Of a stretch of 64,000 bases of DNA, positions 25,482 through 33,675 are shown piece after piece. This DNA is from Duganella sp. Leaf126 (lineage in GTDB: Bacteria > Pseudomonadota > Gammaproteobacteria > Burkholderiales > Burkholderiaceae_D), in assembly GCF_001423125.1 (NCBI RefSeq), contig NZ_LMNW01000036.1, forward strand, positions 125,827 to 189,826, in the 5' to 3' direction. Position numbers and translations under genes: made by a program. How positions within the stretch are numbered: position 1 is the stretch's first letter; each line of letters begins with the position of its first letter. The notes under the pieces were generated by a model, which saw only the letters and a list, made by a program, of their open reading frames with translations, ran no database searches and was not told where the DNA came from.

Positions 25482-26609
25482 TCACTGCACCAGATCGATG
25501 CTGGCCTGCCTGGTCCGCAAGTGTATCGCGTTGCGGTGGCGCGCGCGCAGGCGCGGGTCGGTGATCAGGCGGCCCAGGGTTTCGCCGATGACCATCACCA
25601 CGCCCAGCAGCGGCAGCACCAGCATCAGGCCGGCCACGCCGGCCACCGAGCCGCCGATGAAGATCATCAGCACCGTGATCAGCGGGTGGATGTGCAGGCT
25701 GCGGCCCAGCGTGAGCGGCATGAACACGAAGTCGTCGAGCAGGCGCACGAAGATGAAGACGCCGATCGCCAGGTAGGCCACCATCGGGTTGTTCGGCGCA
25801 TCGGTGGAGGCCACCGTGACCACCAGCATGCAGCCGACGATCGAACCGACGTACGGTACCCAGGCCAGCACCGCCGCCACGAAGCCGAGCAGCAGCGGCG
25901 ACGACACACCGATCGCCCACAGCCCCAGTGCCAGCACGGCGGTATCGAGGATGGTGAGCTTGAGCAGGCCCTGGAAGTAGCGGTACGCAGTCTGGTGCAC
26001 CTCGTGCAGCAGGAACAGGGTGCGCTCGAAAAAGGCGTTCGGCACGGCCCGCGCCAGAAACTTCTTGAAGCGCGTACCGTCGCGCAGGAAGAAGAACGTC
26101 AAAAACGGCGCCAGCAGCAGCGACGGCAGCCAGGCCGCCGTCGAGACCAGGATGTCGGTCAGGTGCTTCTGCACGAAGCCACCGGTAAATGAGGTCAGGC
26201 GGTTGTTGATGTTGCGGGCGAACTTGACCTGCTTGAGCAGCGGGAACTGCTGTTCGAGCGCCTGGGTGGTGTGGCGCACGAATTCGATGCCGCCGGCCAG
26301 ATACATGGACAAGGTGTGCTGCCACGACTCGGACGGCGCCGAGCGCCACAACATGATCAGGAACACGACCAGCCCGACGATCAGCGCAAACAGCAGGCCC
26401 ACCAGCAGCGCGGCCGTGCTGTGGCCAAAACCCATGCGCAGCAGCTTGCGCATCGGCGGCAGCAGGATGTAGTACAGCACGATACCGAGCAGGAAGGGGA
26501 TCGCCAGGAATAGCATTTGCTGCAGCAGGAACAGCAGCATGCAGGTGGCCGCGACGATGCCGATCCAGACGACAGGACCGGCGCGCTGATGGGTGGCCAG
26601 CACGCTCAT
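25482..26609 (-). CDS. AI-2E family transporter (PerM/TqsA-like permease)
   Basis: A 375-residue membrane protein with about eight hydrophobic helices and the family landmarks FLTFFFLRDGTRFKKFL and PYVGSIVGCMLVV, with a C-terminal region DDFVFMPLTLGRSLHIHPL. AI-2E permeases export small metabolites or ions; substrate cannot be told from sequence. ATG at 26609 overlaps the stop of the upstream cyclic-nucleotide-binding gene as ATGA, so the pair is translationally coupled; an upstream in-frame start at 26642 is unlikely. Confidence 0.88.
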   Translation of the reverse strand: MSVLATHQRAGPVVWIGIVAATCMLLFLLQQMLFLAIPFLLGIVLYYILLPPMRKLLRMGFGHSTAALLVGLLFALIVGLVVFLIMLWRSAPSESWQHTLSMYLAGGIEFVRHTTQALEQQFPLLKQVKFARNINNRLTSFTGGFVQKHLTDILVSTAAWLPSLLLAPFLTFFFLRDGTRFKKFLARAVPNAFFERTLFLLHEVHQTAYRYFQGLLKLTILDTAVLALGLWAIGVSSPLLLGFVAAVLAWVPYVGSIVGCMLVVTVASTDAPNNPMVAYLAIGVFIFVRLLDDFVFMPLTLGRSLHIHPLITVLMIFIGGSVAGVAGLMLVLPLLGVVMVIGETLGRLITDPRLRARHRNAIHLRTRQASIDLVQ

Positions 26610-27085
26610 AGCACCTCGGTGCGCGAGGCGCCCACCATCCACTCGCGCAGCCGTCCGCCCAGGTGGCGCGCCAGCGCCAGCGCGATCTTGTAACCGATCA
26701 CGGCATCGGTCTCCATCAGGCCCAGGAAGTCACCGCGGAAGAAGACGGCCAGTTCGCAGTTGTCGATGGCGCGCGTCTGCGCGTTGCGCGGGGCGTTGTC
26801 GAGCAGCGCGAGGTCGCCGAAGAAGTCGCCCGGTTCCAGCTCGGCCACCAGTTCGCGTCCGCCGTGGTGCAGGCGGCTGATCAAGACCCGGCCCGAGATC
26901 ACCAGGTACAGCGCCTGGCCTTCCTCGCCCTCGTCGAAGATGATTTCGTCGGCCAGGTAGCGGCGCTCGTGGATCAGCCCATCGATCGATTGCAGCTCGA
27001 GCGGCGTGAGCGTGTCGAACAGCGCCGAGGCCTTGAGCTGCAACAGCCGGGGCGACAGGGTGGGGGACTTGAGAAAACCGAACAT
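26606..27085 (-). CDS. Cyclic nucleotide-binding domain protein
   Basis: A 159-residue cytosolic protein made of one cNMP-binding beta-roll (LFDTLTPLELQSIDGLIHER, GEEGQALYLVISGRVLI, and the phosphate-binding cassette GDFFGDLALLDNAPRNAQTR). The cassette's conserved Gly-Asp/Glu-Ala-Arg pattern is close to canonical, so nucleotide binding is plausible. It has no DNA-binding helix-turn-helix. Coupling by an ATGA overlap to the permease gene suggests it gates or regulates that transporter. Confidence 0.82.
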   Translation of the reverse strand: MFGFLKSPTLSPRLLQLKASALFDTLTPLELQSIDGLIHERRYLADEIIFDEGEEGQALYLVISGRVLISRLHHGGRELVAELEPGDFFGDLALLDNAPRNAQTRAIDNCELAVFFRGDFLGLMETDAVIGYKIALALARHLGGRLREWMVGASRTEVL

Positions 27086-27232
27086 CGGGACAACTCCGCT
27101 AGCAAGACTGAAGGCAAGCGCTATTGTCGCCGGTTTGCCGCCTGCCCGGTCATTCTGGCCGGGCCCGGCGCAAAATATTTCAGGCGCATGGTCCGGCGCG
27201 CTACGGCCAGCTCAGCGGCGATCGTGACAGTC

Positions 27233-27850
27233 TCACAGCATCACCGTGCGCGCCAGCGGCAGCGCCGGTTCCAGGTGGCTGGTCAGCACGATGCACTGGC
27301 GCGCCAGCCGCGCCGGTGCCGCCAGCTGGCCGCGCAGGTAGGCCATGGCGTCGGCATCGAGGCCGTTGAACGGTTCGTCGATCAGCAGCAGGCGCACCGG
27401 CAGCGCCAGGGCCAGCGCCAGTTGCACCTTCTTGTGCTGGCCCAGCGACAGCGTGGTCAATGGCTGTTCGAGCGCGCCGCCCAGGTGCAGCGCCTGCACC
27501 TGGGCATCGAGCAGCGCGGCGTCGGTGGCCGGGTATAGCGACAGGTGCAGGTCGAACAGTTCACGCATGGTGAGCCACGGCAGTTGCGGCAAGTCGCCGC
27601 CGCAATAGAAGGCCTGCAGGCGGTAGGCCAGCGGCTGCGCGGCGATGTCCACGTCATCGAGACGGATGCTGCCGCCGTGCGGCGTCATGGCGCCACCGGC
27701 CAGTTTCAGCAAGGTGGTCTTGCCGGCGCCATTTTCGCCGCGCAGCCAGGTGACGCCGGTACCCAGTTGCAGGTCGAAGCCGCGAAACAGCGCGCGGCCC
27801 GGGTGGTTGAAGGTCAGCCCGGAGATGGCCAGCACGGGTGTCAGTTCCAT
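27233..27850 (-). CDS. ABC transporter ATP-binding protein
   Basis: A 205-residue nucleotide-binding subunit with Walker A GENGAGKTT, signature LSLGQHKKVQLALAL (a variant of LSGGQ), Walker B LLLIDEPFNGLD and the switch His in LTSHLEP. The compact size resembles CcmA-like and other small exporter ATPases. The start at 27850 overlaps the end of the permease gene by 10 bp, so the two proteins form one exporter. The substrate is unknown. Confidence 0.88.
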   Translation of the reverse strand: MELTPVLAISGLTFNHPGRALFRGFDLQLGTGVTWLRGENGAGKTTLLKLAGGAMTPHGGSIRLDDVDIAAQPLAYRLQAFYCGGDLPQLPWLTMRELFDLHLSLYPATDAALLDAQVQALHLGGALEQPLTTLSLGQHKKVQLALALALPVRLLLIDEPFNGLDADAMAYLRGQLAAPARLARQCIVLTSHLEPALPLARTVML

Positions 27851-29031
27851 AATTCGCTTCCAATCGCAGTGAGGATCAACACGGCGCCCATGACCAGTAC
27901 CACGCGGCCGCGCGCGGTCAGCGTGCGCAGCCCGACGATGGCCAGTTGCGCCACGCCGGCGCAGGCCAGCCAGACCAGCGCCACAGTATGGCTCAAGCCG
28001 GCGGCGCCGGCGGCACCGGTGCCCGCAGCACGCAAGGCATCCGCAGCACCAGCGCCCGCGCCCGCGCCCGCGCCGACACCGGTCGCGTGACCGAGCGCCA
28101 GCGCTGCGAAGCAGGCCATCAGCACTGCGCCCGGCAGCAGGGTTGCGGCGATTGCGCCCGTAAACAGGCGCTCCAGCGCCAGCGGCCAGCTGGCCACCGC
28201 CGGACGCAGCAGCGCGATCTGTTCGGTCACGGCCTTGTCGCCACGGTCGGTCAGCAGCATCAACAGCATGGACGTGCCCGCGCCCCAGACGGCCGGCGGC
28301 ATCCAGGCCACCAGCGCGGGCCGCGACAGCCACAGCACCATGCTGAGCAGGGCGCCGAAGAACAGCCAGGTCTGGCGGATGCCGACCGCGCTGTCGCCGC
28401 GCCAGCATGGCAGCCAGAACAGCTGGCGCCAGAAGTGCAAGCCGGCCAGGCGCACCCGCTGCGGCGCGTCATAGTGGGTCGTCGTAGCGGGCGAACCGGC
28501 TGCGGCACGCGGCGGCCCCGGCCTCGCGCGCCGCATCAGCAGCACCGTCGCCAGCGCCCATCCCAGCAGCAGCGACAGCGCTGCGCAAGCGAGCGCCTGC
28601 GGCGCCACCGGCTGCAGCCAGTCCGGCCACTGGTAGAACCAGAGCGCGCACGACACCGCATGCGCCAGCGCCAGCGGGCCCGCGATCAGGCCGGCCACTG
28701 CGGCTTCCGCCAGCCACTGCTGGCGCGCCGAAATGGGCAAGGCCCGGCTCCAGCGCGCCACGTCCAGCGGGTGCAGGCGCTGGCGCAGCAGCCATACCGG
28801 GGCGGTCACCAGCAGCGCTTGCACCAGCAACAGGCCGACGGCCTGGTACCACGGCAGCGTTGCTGCCAGCAGGCCGGGCAGGGCGATGCAGGCGACCAGG
28901 CCCAGCATGACGGGACCGAAGGCCAGCAGCACCACTTCGAGTGAATTGACCAGGCTGGCGATAAACTGCCCCAGCGCCTTGCGCGCCACCTGGCGGCGGA
29001 AGGAGAGATAGGAATAGGGGGGCGTCTTCAT
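27841..29031 (-). CDS. ABC transporter permease subunit
   Basis: A 396-residue polytopic membrane protein with about ten hydrophobic segments, encoded directly before its ATPase and overlapping it by 10 bp. It has no similarity I can name. A Gly-Ala run (GVGAGAGAGAGAADALRAAG) in a late loop comes from a GCGCCC-type DNA repeat around 28045-28080 and may vary in length. ATG at 29031 is chosen because the longer open frame upstream runs through the tRNA-Asp gene and cannot be coding. Confidence 0.75.
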   Translation of the reverse strand: MKTPPYSYLSFRRQVARKALGQFIASLVNSLEVVLLAFGPVMLGLVACIALPGLLAATLPWYQAVGLLLVQALLVTAPVWLLRQRLHPLDVARWSRALPISARQQWLAEAAVAGLIAGPLALAHAVSCALWFYQWPDWLQPVAPQALACAALSLLLGWALATVLLMRRARPGPPRAAAGSPATTTHYDAPQRVRLAGLHFWRQLFWLPCWRGDSAVGIRQTWLFFGALLSMVLWLSRPALVAWMPPAVWGAGTSMLLMLLTDRGDKAVTEQIALLRPAVASWPLALERLFTGAIAATLLPGAVLMACFAALALGHATGVGAGAGAGAGAADALRAAGTGAAGAAGLSHTVALVWLACAGVAQLAIVGLRTLTARGRVVLVMGAVLILTAIGSELWN

Positions 29032-29071
29032 CGGTTGCAATATATTGCCCGAAACTGATGCAGAAATGAAT

Positions 29072-29104
29072 AAGGGCCCGAAGCGCATGACGCTTCGGGC
29101 CCTT
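29072..29104 (-). terminator. Terminator of the tRNA operon
   Basis: A perfect 14-bp stem (AAGGGCCCGAAGCG / CGCTTCGGGCCCTT) with a CATGA loop lies 9 bp beyond the tRNA-Asp 3' end; on the minus strand it is followed by a T-rich stretch. Confidence 0.75.
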
Positions 29105-29113
29105 AAGGAATGT

Positions 29114-29190
29114 TGGCGGAGTGGACGGGACTCGAACCCGCGACCCCCGGCGTGACAGGCCGGTATTCTAACCAACTGAACTACCACTCC
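29114..29190 (-). tRNA. tRNA-Asp (GTC)
   Basis: A 77-nt cloverleaf on the minus strand beginning GGAGTGG, with anticodon loop CTGTCAC (GTC), T-loop GGTTCGAGTCC and an encoded CCA end. The acceptor arms pair fully. Confidence 0.97.
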
Positions 29191-29208
29191 TACGTTTTCA
29201 GGCTTTCT

Positions 29209-29284
29209 TGGTGGGTGCTGAGAGGCTCGAACTCCCGACCTACGCCTTGTAAGGGCGCCGCTCTACCAACTGAGCTAAGCACCC
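29209..29284 (-). tRNA. tRNA-Val (TAC)
   Basis: A 76-nt cloverleaf on the minus strand beginning GGGTGCT, with anticodon loop CTTACAA (TAC), T-loop AGTTCGAGCCT and an encoded CCA end. It lies 18 bp upstream of tRNA-Asp in the same transcript. Confidence 0.97.
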
Positions 29285-29327
29285 AGAAAACCTTGCAGTC
29301 TTTGTTGCAACTGCTGAACGAGGCCGT

Positions 29328-29357
29328 ATTCTACAGGGGCGTTTACCAAGTCCGCAA
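29328..29357 (-). promoter_or_regulatory. Candidate promoter of the tRNA-Val/tRNA-Asp operon
   Basis: On the minus strand TTGCGG (29357-29352) and TAGAAT (29333-29328) are spaced by 18 bp, followed by a GC-rich discriminator (ACGGCC), as is usual for stringently controlled stable-RNA promoters. Confidence 0.55.
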
Positions 29358-29437
29358 GGGGTTTTATAAATTATTTAGAAAATTCTCCGGCGCAGGCCCT
29401 ATCATGGCGTCGCCGTCTCTCTTCCAGGAACTTCCGC

Positions 29438-30715
29438 ATGCACGACCCTTCCCACGATGCCCTGTACCGCCGCGTCAGCTGGCGCCTGATGCCGTTGCTG
29501 TTCCTGTGCTTTGTCGCGGCCTATCTCGACCGCGTCAACGTGGGCTTTGCCAGGTTGCAGATGCTGGCCGACCTGCGCTTTTCCGACACCGTGTACGGCG
29601 TGGGCGCCGGTATGTTCTTCATCGGCTATTTCCTGTTCGAGGTGCCGTCCAACCTGTTGATGACGCGCGCCGGTGCCCGCCTGTGGATCGCGCGCATCAT
29701 GATCAGCTGGGGCCTGATCTCGTCGGCCATGATGTTTACCACCAGCGTCACCAGCTTCTACGTGCTGCGCTTCCTGCTGGGCGCCGCCGAGGCGGGCTTT
29801 TTCCCGGGCATCATCCTGTACCTGACCTACTGGTATCCGGCGCAGCGGCGCGCGCGCATGGTGGCGGTCTTCATGAGCGGGGTGGCGGTGGCCGGCGTGG
29901 TCGGCGGTCCGCTGTCGGGCTGGATCCTGCAGGCCTTCGACGGTGCGCACGGCTGGTCCGGCTGGCAGTGGCTGTTCCTGCTCGAAGGCATCCCGTCGGT
30001 GCTGCTCGGGCTCTGGACCCTGTTCTACCTCGACGACGGCATCCGCGACGCCAGCTGGCTCAGCGACGCCGACAAGCGTGTGCTGGAAGACGCCATCGCC
30101 CGCGACCGCGTGGGCCAGCAACACTTGCCGCTGGTGCAGGTGTTTGCCAGCGGCACCGTGTGGCTGCTGGCGCTGGTGTACTTCCTGTTCGTGATGGGCT
30201 TGTATGGCGTGAGCTTCTGGCTGCCGCAGCTGATCAGGAACAGCGGCGTGACCGACGTGTTGCACATCGGCCTGCTCACGGCGATTCCGTATGGCGTGGC
30301 GGCCGTGGTGATGGTGGCCGCCGCCCGCCACTCGGACCGCAGCGGCGAGCGCCGCTGGCACGCGGCCGGCGCCGGCCTGGCCGGTGCGCTGGGCCTGGTG
30401 GTGGCCACTGCCTGCAGCAACGACACGGCAATCGCGCTGGCGGCCTTGAGCGTGGCCACGGCCGGTATCCTGTCCACCTTCCCGATTTTCTGGAGCCTGC
30501 CCACGGCCATGCTCGGCGGCGCGGCGGCAGCGGCCGGCATCGCCATGATCAACTCGCTGGGCAACCTGGCCGGCTTCGTCAGCCCCTATCTGGTCGGCGC
30601 CATCAAGGATGCAACCGGCAACACGGCCAGCGGCATCTACCTGCTGGCAGCGAGCCTGGTGGCCGGGGCGGTGCTGGTGGTGACGGGCGTGCCGCGTGCG
30701 GCCGCAGCGCGGTAG
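29438..30715 (+). CDS. MFS transporter, anion:cation symporter (ACS) type
   Basis: A 425-residue, 12-helix major facilitator. The N-terminal RRVSWRLMPLLFLCFVAAYL with DRVNVGFA, and the motif around SNLLMTRAGARLWIARI, are typical of the ACS family that imports organic anions such as tartrate, phthalate, galactonate or hydroxyphenylacetate. The substrate is not deducible and no catabolic genes are adjacent; dinB follows in the same direction with its own promoter. Confidence 0.85.
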   Translation: MHDPSHDALYRRVSWRLMPLLFLCFVAAYLDRVNVGFARLQMLADLRFSDTVYGVGAGMFFIGYFLFEVPSNLLMTRAGARLWIARIMISWGLISSAMMFTTSVTSFYVLRFLLGAAEAGFFPGIILYLTYWYPAQRRARMVAVFMSGVAVAGVVGGPLSGWILQAFDGAHGWSGWQWLFLLEGIPSVLLGLWTLFYLDDGIRDASWLSDADKRVLEDAIARDRVGQQHLPLVQVFASGTVWLLALVYFLFVMGLYGVSFWLPQLIRNSGVTDVLHIGLLTAIPYGVAAVVMVAAARHSDRSGERRWHAAGAGLAGALGLVVATACSNDTAIALAALSVATAGILSTFPIFWSLPTAMLGGAAAAAGIAMINSLGNLAGFVSPYLVGAIKDATGNTASGIYLLAASLVAGAVLVVTGVPRAAAAR

Positions 30716-30740
30716 TTGCAACCGATCCAGTTTCCGTAGA

Positions 30741-30760
30741 TACTGTATGTATTTACAGTA
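30741..30760 (+). promoter_or_regulatory. LexA (SOS) box upstream of dinB
   Basis: TACTGTATGTATTTACAGTA contains a consensus CTGT-N8-ACAG core with symmetric TA flanks, 27 bp before the dinB start. DNA polymerase IV genes are classic SOS genes. Confidence 0.85.
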
Positions 30761-30786
30761 ATAGTGCCAGTGAATCTAGCCGCCGC

Positions 30787-31935
30787 ATGGTTGATACCGC
30801 CCGTCGTATTGCCCACCTCGACATGGATGCGTTTTTCGCGTCCGTCGAGTTGTTGCGCTATCCGCAATTGCGCGGCCAGCCGGTGGTGATCGGGGGACGC
30901 AACGCGACGCCTGTGCTGCAAGCCGACGGCAGTTACCAGTTTGCCCGCCTGCGCCATTATGTCGGTCGCGGCGTGATCACCACCGCCACCTACGAGGCGC
31001 GCGCGTTTGGCGTCGGCTCGGCGATGGGCATGATGAAGGCGGCCAAGCTGGCGCCGGACGCGATCCTGCTGCCGGCCAATTTCGACGATTATCGCCACTA
31101 CTCGCGGCTGTTCAAGCAGGCCGTGGCGACGATTGCGCCGCAGATCGAAGACCGTGGCATCGACGAGATTTTCATCGACCTCACCGAGGTCGAGGGCGAG
31201 ACCGCCGAGCTGGCCGCGCGCATCCGCCAGGCCGTGTTCGACGCCACCGGCCTGACCTGCTCGATCGGCATCACGCCCAACAAGCTGCTGTCGAAGATCT
31301 GCTCGGACCTGAACAAGCCCAATGGCATCACCATCCTCGGCTTCGACGATATACCGGAGCGGATCTGGCCGCTCCATGTGCGCAAGGTGAACGGCATCGG
31401 CCCCAAGGCCACGGCCAAGCTGGCGTCGCTCGGCATCGAGACCATCGGCCAGCTCGCGCGTGCCGATCAAGGGATGCTGCAGGATTACTTCGGTGCGCAT
31501 TACGCAGCGTGGCTCACGCAGGCCGCGCACGGCATCGACCAGCGCGTGGTGGCCAACCGCGCCCGCGCCAAATCGATGAGCCGTGAAACCACGTTCGAGC
31601 GCGACCTGCACGCGCGCCAGGACCGCGACACGCTGTCGGGCATCCTGACCACGCTGTGCGACCGGCTGGCCGAAGACCTGAAACGCAAGGGGTATGTGAG
31701 CCGCACCATCAGCATCAAGCTGCGCTACGACGATTTCCAGATCGTCAGCCGCAACGTCACCGTGCCCGAGCCGGTGGCCGATGCGGCAGCCATCCTGCAG
31801 GCCGCCCGCGAGTGCCTGAAACGGGTGCCGCTGCAACGCAAGCTGCGCCTGCTCGGGGTGCGTGCCAGCACGCTCGAAGTGCCGGGCGAGGCTGCCCATC
31901 GGCCGCCGCCGGTACAGGGCGACCTGTTCGCCTAG
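30787..31935 (+). CDS. dinB: DNA polymerase IV (Y-family translesion polymerase)
   Basis: A 382-residue Y-family polymerase with catalytic motifs HLDMDAFFASVELLR and GIDEIFIDLTEVEG, thumb/little-finger features (LTCSIGITPNKLLSKICSDL region) and a C-terminal beta-clamp-binding motif QGDLF. Typical length is about 350, so it is complete with a slightly longer insert near residues 35-50. It bypasses DNA lesions. The start ATG at 30787 lies just downstream of a LexA box. The gene follows the MFS transporter but is probably transcribed separately. Confidence 0.95.
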   Translation: MVDTARRIAHLDMDAFFASVELLRYPQLRGQPVVIGGRNATPVLQADGSYQFARLRHYVGRGVITTATYEARAFGVGSAMGMMKAAKLAPDAILLPANFDDYRHYSRLFKQAVATIAPQIEDRGIDEIFIDLTEVEGETAELAARIRQAVFDATGLTCSIGITPNKLLSKICSDLNKPNGITILGFDDIPERIWPLHVRKVNGIGPKATAKLASLGIETIGQLARADQGMLQDYFGAHYAAWLTQAAHGIDQRVVANRARAKSMSRETTFERDLHARQDRDTLSGILTTLCDRLAEDLKRKGYVSRTISIKLRYDDFQIVSRNVTVPEPVADAAAILQAARECLKRVPLQRKLRLLGVRASTLEVPGEAAHRPPPVQGDLFA

Positions 31936-32032
31936 CCGCCCGCTGTACCCGTTTTGTAAACGGTTAGTCGCTGCCATCACCGTGTAAAATGGCGCTCCTT
32001 TGGAACATTCAATTCAGGACAAGGCAACACTC

Positions 32033-32929
32033 ATGTGGTTCAAGAATCTACAGATTTATCGTCTGCCGGCCCCTTGGGCCTACACCCCCGAACAACTGGA
32101 AGCCGCGCTTGCACCGCACGCGTTCGTGCCTGCCAGCAGCAACGAACTGTTGCGCCAGGGCTGGGACAAGCCGCGTCCTAACGGCGGCCTGGTCCACGTG
32201 GTCAACAAGCAGATGCTGATCGTGCTCGGCACCGAGAAAAAGCTGCTGCCATCGAGCGTGATCAACCAGGTGGCCAAGGCCCGCGCGGCCGAGATGGAAG
32301 AAGCACAAGGTTTTGCGCCCGGCAAGAAGGCAATGAAGGAACTGAAGGAGCGCGTGGCCGACGAACTGCTGCCGCGCGCGTTCTCGATCCGTGGCAATGT
32401 CTGGACCTGGATCGACCCGGTCAACGGCTGGCTGGTGGTCGATGCGGCCAGCCCGGCCAAGGCCGACGAAGTGATCAAGCTGCTGCTCAAGGCAGTCGAC
32501 AAGCTGCCGCTGGAAAGCCTGCGCGTGCAGCGCTCGCCGGTGGGCGTGATGACCGAATGGCTGCAGACCGACGAAGCGCCGGCCGGCTTCACGGTCGACA
32601 TGGATACCGAACTGCGCGCCACCGGCGAGAGCAAGGCGGCCGTGCGCTATGTGCGCCACACGCTGGAACCGGCCGAAGTGCGCCGCCACATCGAAGCGGG
32701 CAAGCAGTGCACGCGCCTGGCGCTGACCTGGGACAGCAAGATCTCGTTCGTGCTGACCGAATCGCTGGCGATCAAGAGCGTCAAGGCGCTCGACGTGCTG
32801 GCCGAAAAGGAATCGAGCACCCGCAACGACGAAGAGCGTTTTGATGGCGACTTCATGCTGATGACGGGCGAGCTGGCCAAGATGATGGCCGACGTGGTGG
32901 AAGCGCTGGGCGGCGAAGCGAAAGCCTGA
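32033..32929 (+). CDS. rdgC: Recombination-associated protein RdgC
   Basis: A 298-residue protein starting MWFKNLQIYRLPAPW, the conserved N-terminus of RdgC, with QGWDKPR and a C-terminal domain (IKSVKALDVL, DEERFDGDFMLMTGEL). RdgC forms a ring dimer that encircles DNA and restrains RecA. ATG at 32033 fits the family start; TTG at 32000 is an in-frame extension without support. It lies about 100 bp after dinB, giving a small DNA-metabolism neighbourhood. Confidence 0.95.
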   Translation: MWFKNLQIYRLPAPWAYTPEQLEAALAPHAFVPASSNELLRQGWDKPRPNGGLVHVVNKQMLIVLGTEKKLLPSSVINQVAKARAAEMEEAQGFAPGKKAMKELKERVADELLPRAFSIRGNVWTWIDPVNGWLVVDAASPAKADEVIKLLLKAVDKLPLESLRVQRSPVGVMTEWLQTDEAPAGFTVDMDTELRATGESKAAVRYVRHTLEPAEVRRHIEAGKQCTRLALTWDSKISFVLTESLAIKSVKALDVLAEKESSTRNDEERFDGDFMLMTGELAKMMADVVEALGGEAKA

Positions 32930-32933
32930 TGCA

Positions 32934-33033
32934 TTGGACCCCGCCACTGCGCGATGATGGACGTTCAGCCGCTGGTCCCTGAACCGTCATCGCGTACCGG
33001 CGGACCGCCGCGCAGGCGGGGATCCAATCAAAC
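32934..33033. repeat. Degenerate copy of a REP-like doublet
   Basis: ATTGGACCCCGCC near 32934 and the complementary arm ending GGCGGGGATCCAAT near 33031 form the outer ends of an imperfect inverted repeat, with an insertion in the right arm. The arms match the cleaner doublet at 40737-40818. Confidence 0.55.
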
Positions 33034-33519
33034 CTACAGCGGCTGGAACACCCCAGCCGCCTTGTTTTTCTGCACATTATCCCAGGCAAAAATCTTGCCG
33101 TTCATCGCCACGTACACACCGGGCGCCAGGGTCTGCGCCACGCCGCAGGCAAAACCGAGGTTGAACATCGCGTCGGAATTGGCAATCGCATACGGAATCA
33201 TGGCGCCGGTCAGCACAATGGTCTGGCCCAGGTTGGCCGGCCCCAGCACGGCAGCCGTCTGCGGCATGGTGTCGGTGCCGTGGATGATGACGATGGCTTT
33301 TTCGCTGGCATCGCGGCACGCAGCGAGAATGCGCTCGCGGTCGGCATCGACCATGTCCAGCGAATCCATCAGCGGCAATTGTTCCAGCGCCACGTCCACT
33401 GTCAGCCGGCAGCGCTCGAGCAGGGCCGGTACATGGCTGTCCGCAAAGCCCAAGGTACCGTTGAGTTCGTTGTAGTGTTTGTCGAAAGTGCCGCCGGTGG
33501 CGAGGATGCGCAAGGTCAT
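33034..33519 (-). CDS. Asparaginase N-terminal-domain protein (single domain)
   Basis: A 161-residue protein matching only the N-terminal half of bacterial asparaginases. It has the first catalytic threonine motif ATGGTFDK and the second motif IIHGTDTMPQTA, and ends at FAWDNVQKNKAAGVFQPL. Normal asparaginases are about 330 residues and include a C-terminal domain that completes the active site of the neighbouring subunit. I see no frameshift or decayed second half downstream, so this is a stable short form; L-asparaginase activity is uncertain. Confidence 0.8.
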   Translation of the reverse strand: MTLRILATGGTFDKHYNELNGTLGFADSHVPALLERCRLTVDVALEQLPLMDSLDMVDADRERILAACRDASEKAIVIIHGTDTMPQTAAVLGPANLGQTIVLTGAMIPYAIANSDAMFNLGFACGVAQTLAPGVYVAMNGKIFAWDNVQKNKAAGVFQPL

Positions 33520-33675
33520 GATGTAGCCGGGTCCCGTAAAAAATGATCTGCATCATAACCCAAACGGCTGCCGCAAAATAATCGACAAACAGTCGTCTTC
33601 GCACTGGAAATATGCGCGTAGCATGCCTATATTGTCTGTTTGCCGGGCCGTCTTGCGCCCGAAACCGTTGAGTGG

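Noticed and set aside
29031..29187. N-terminal extension of the ABC permease frame
   Set aside because: The extension is the translation of the tRNA-Asp gene and its terminator.
29114..29284. Integration hotspot at the tRNA genes
   Set aside because: No integrase, no duplicated tRNA 3' end and no accessory genes follow the tRNAs.
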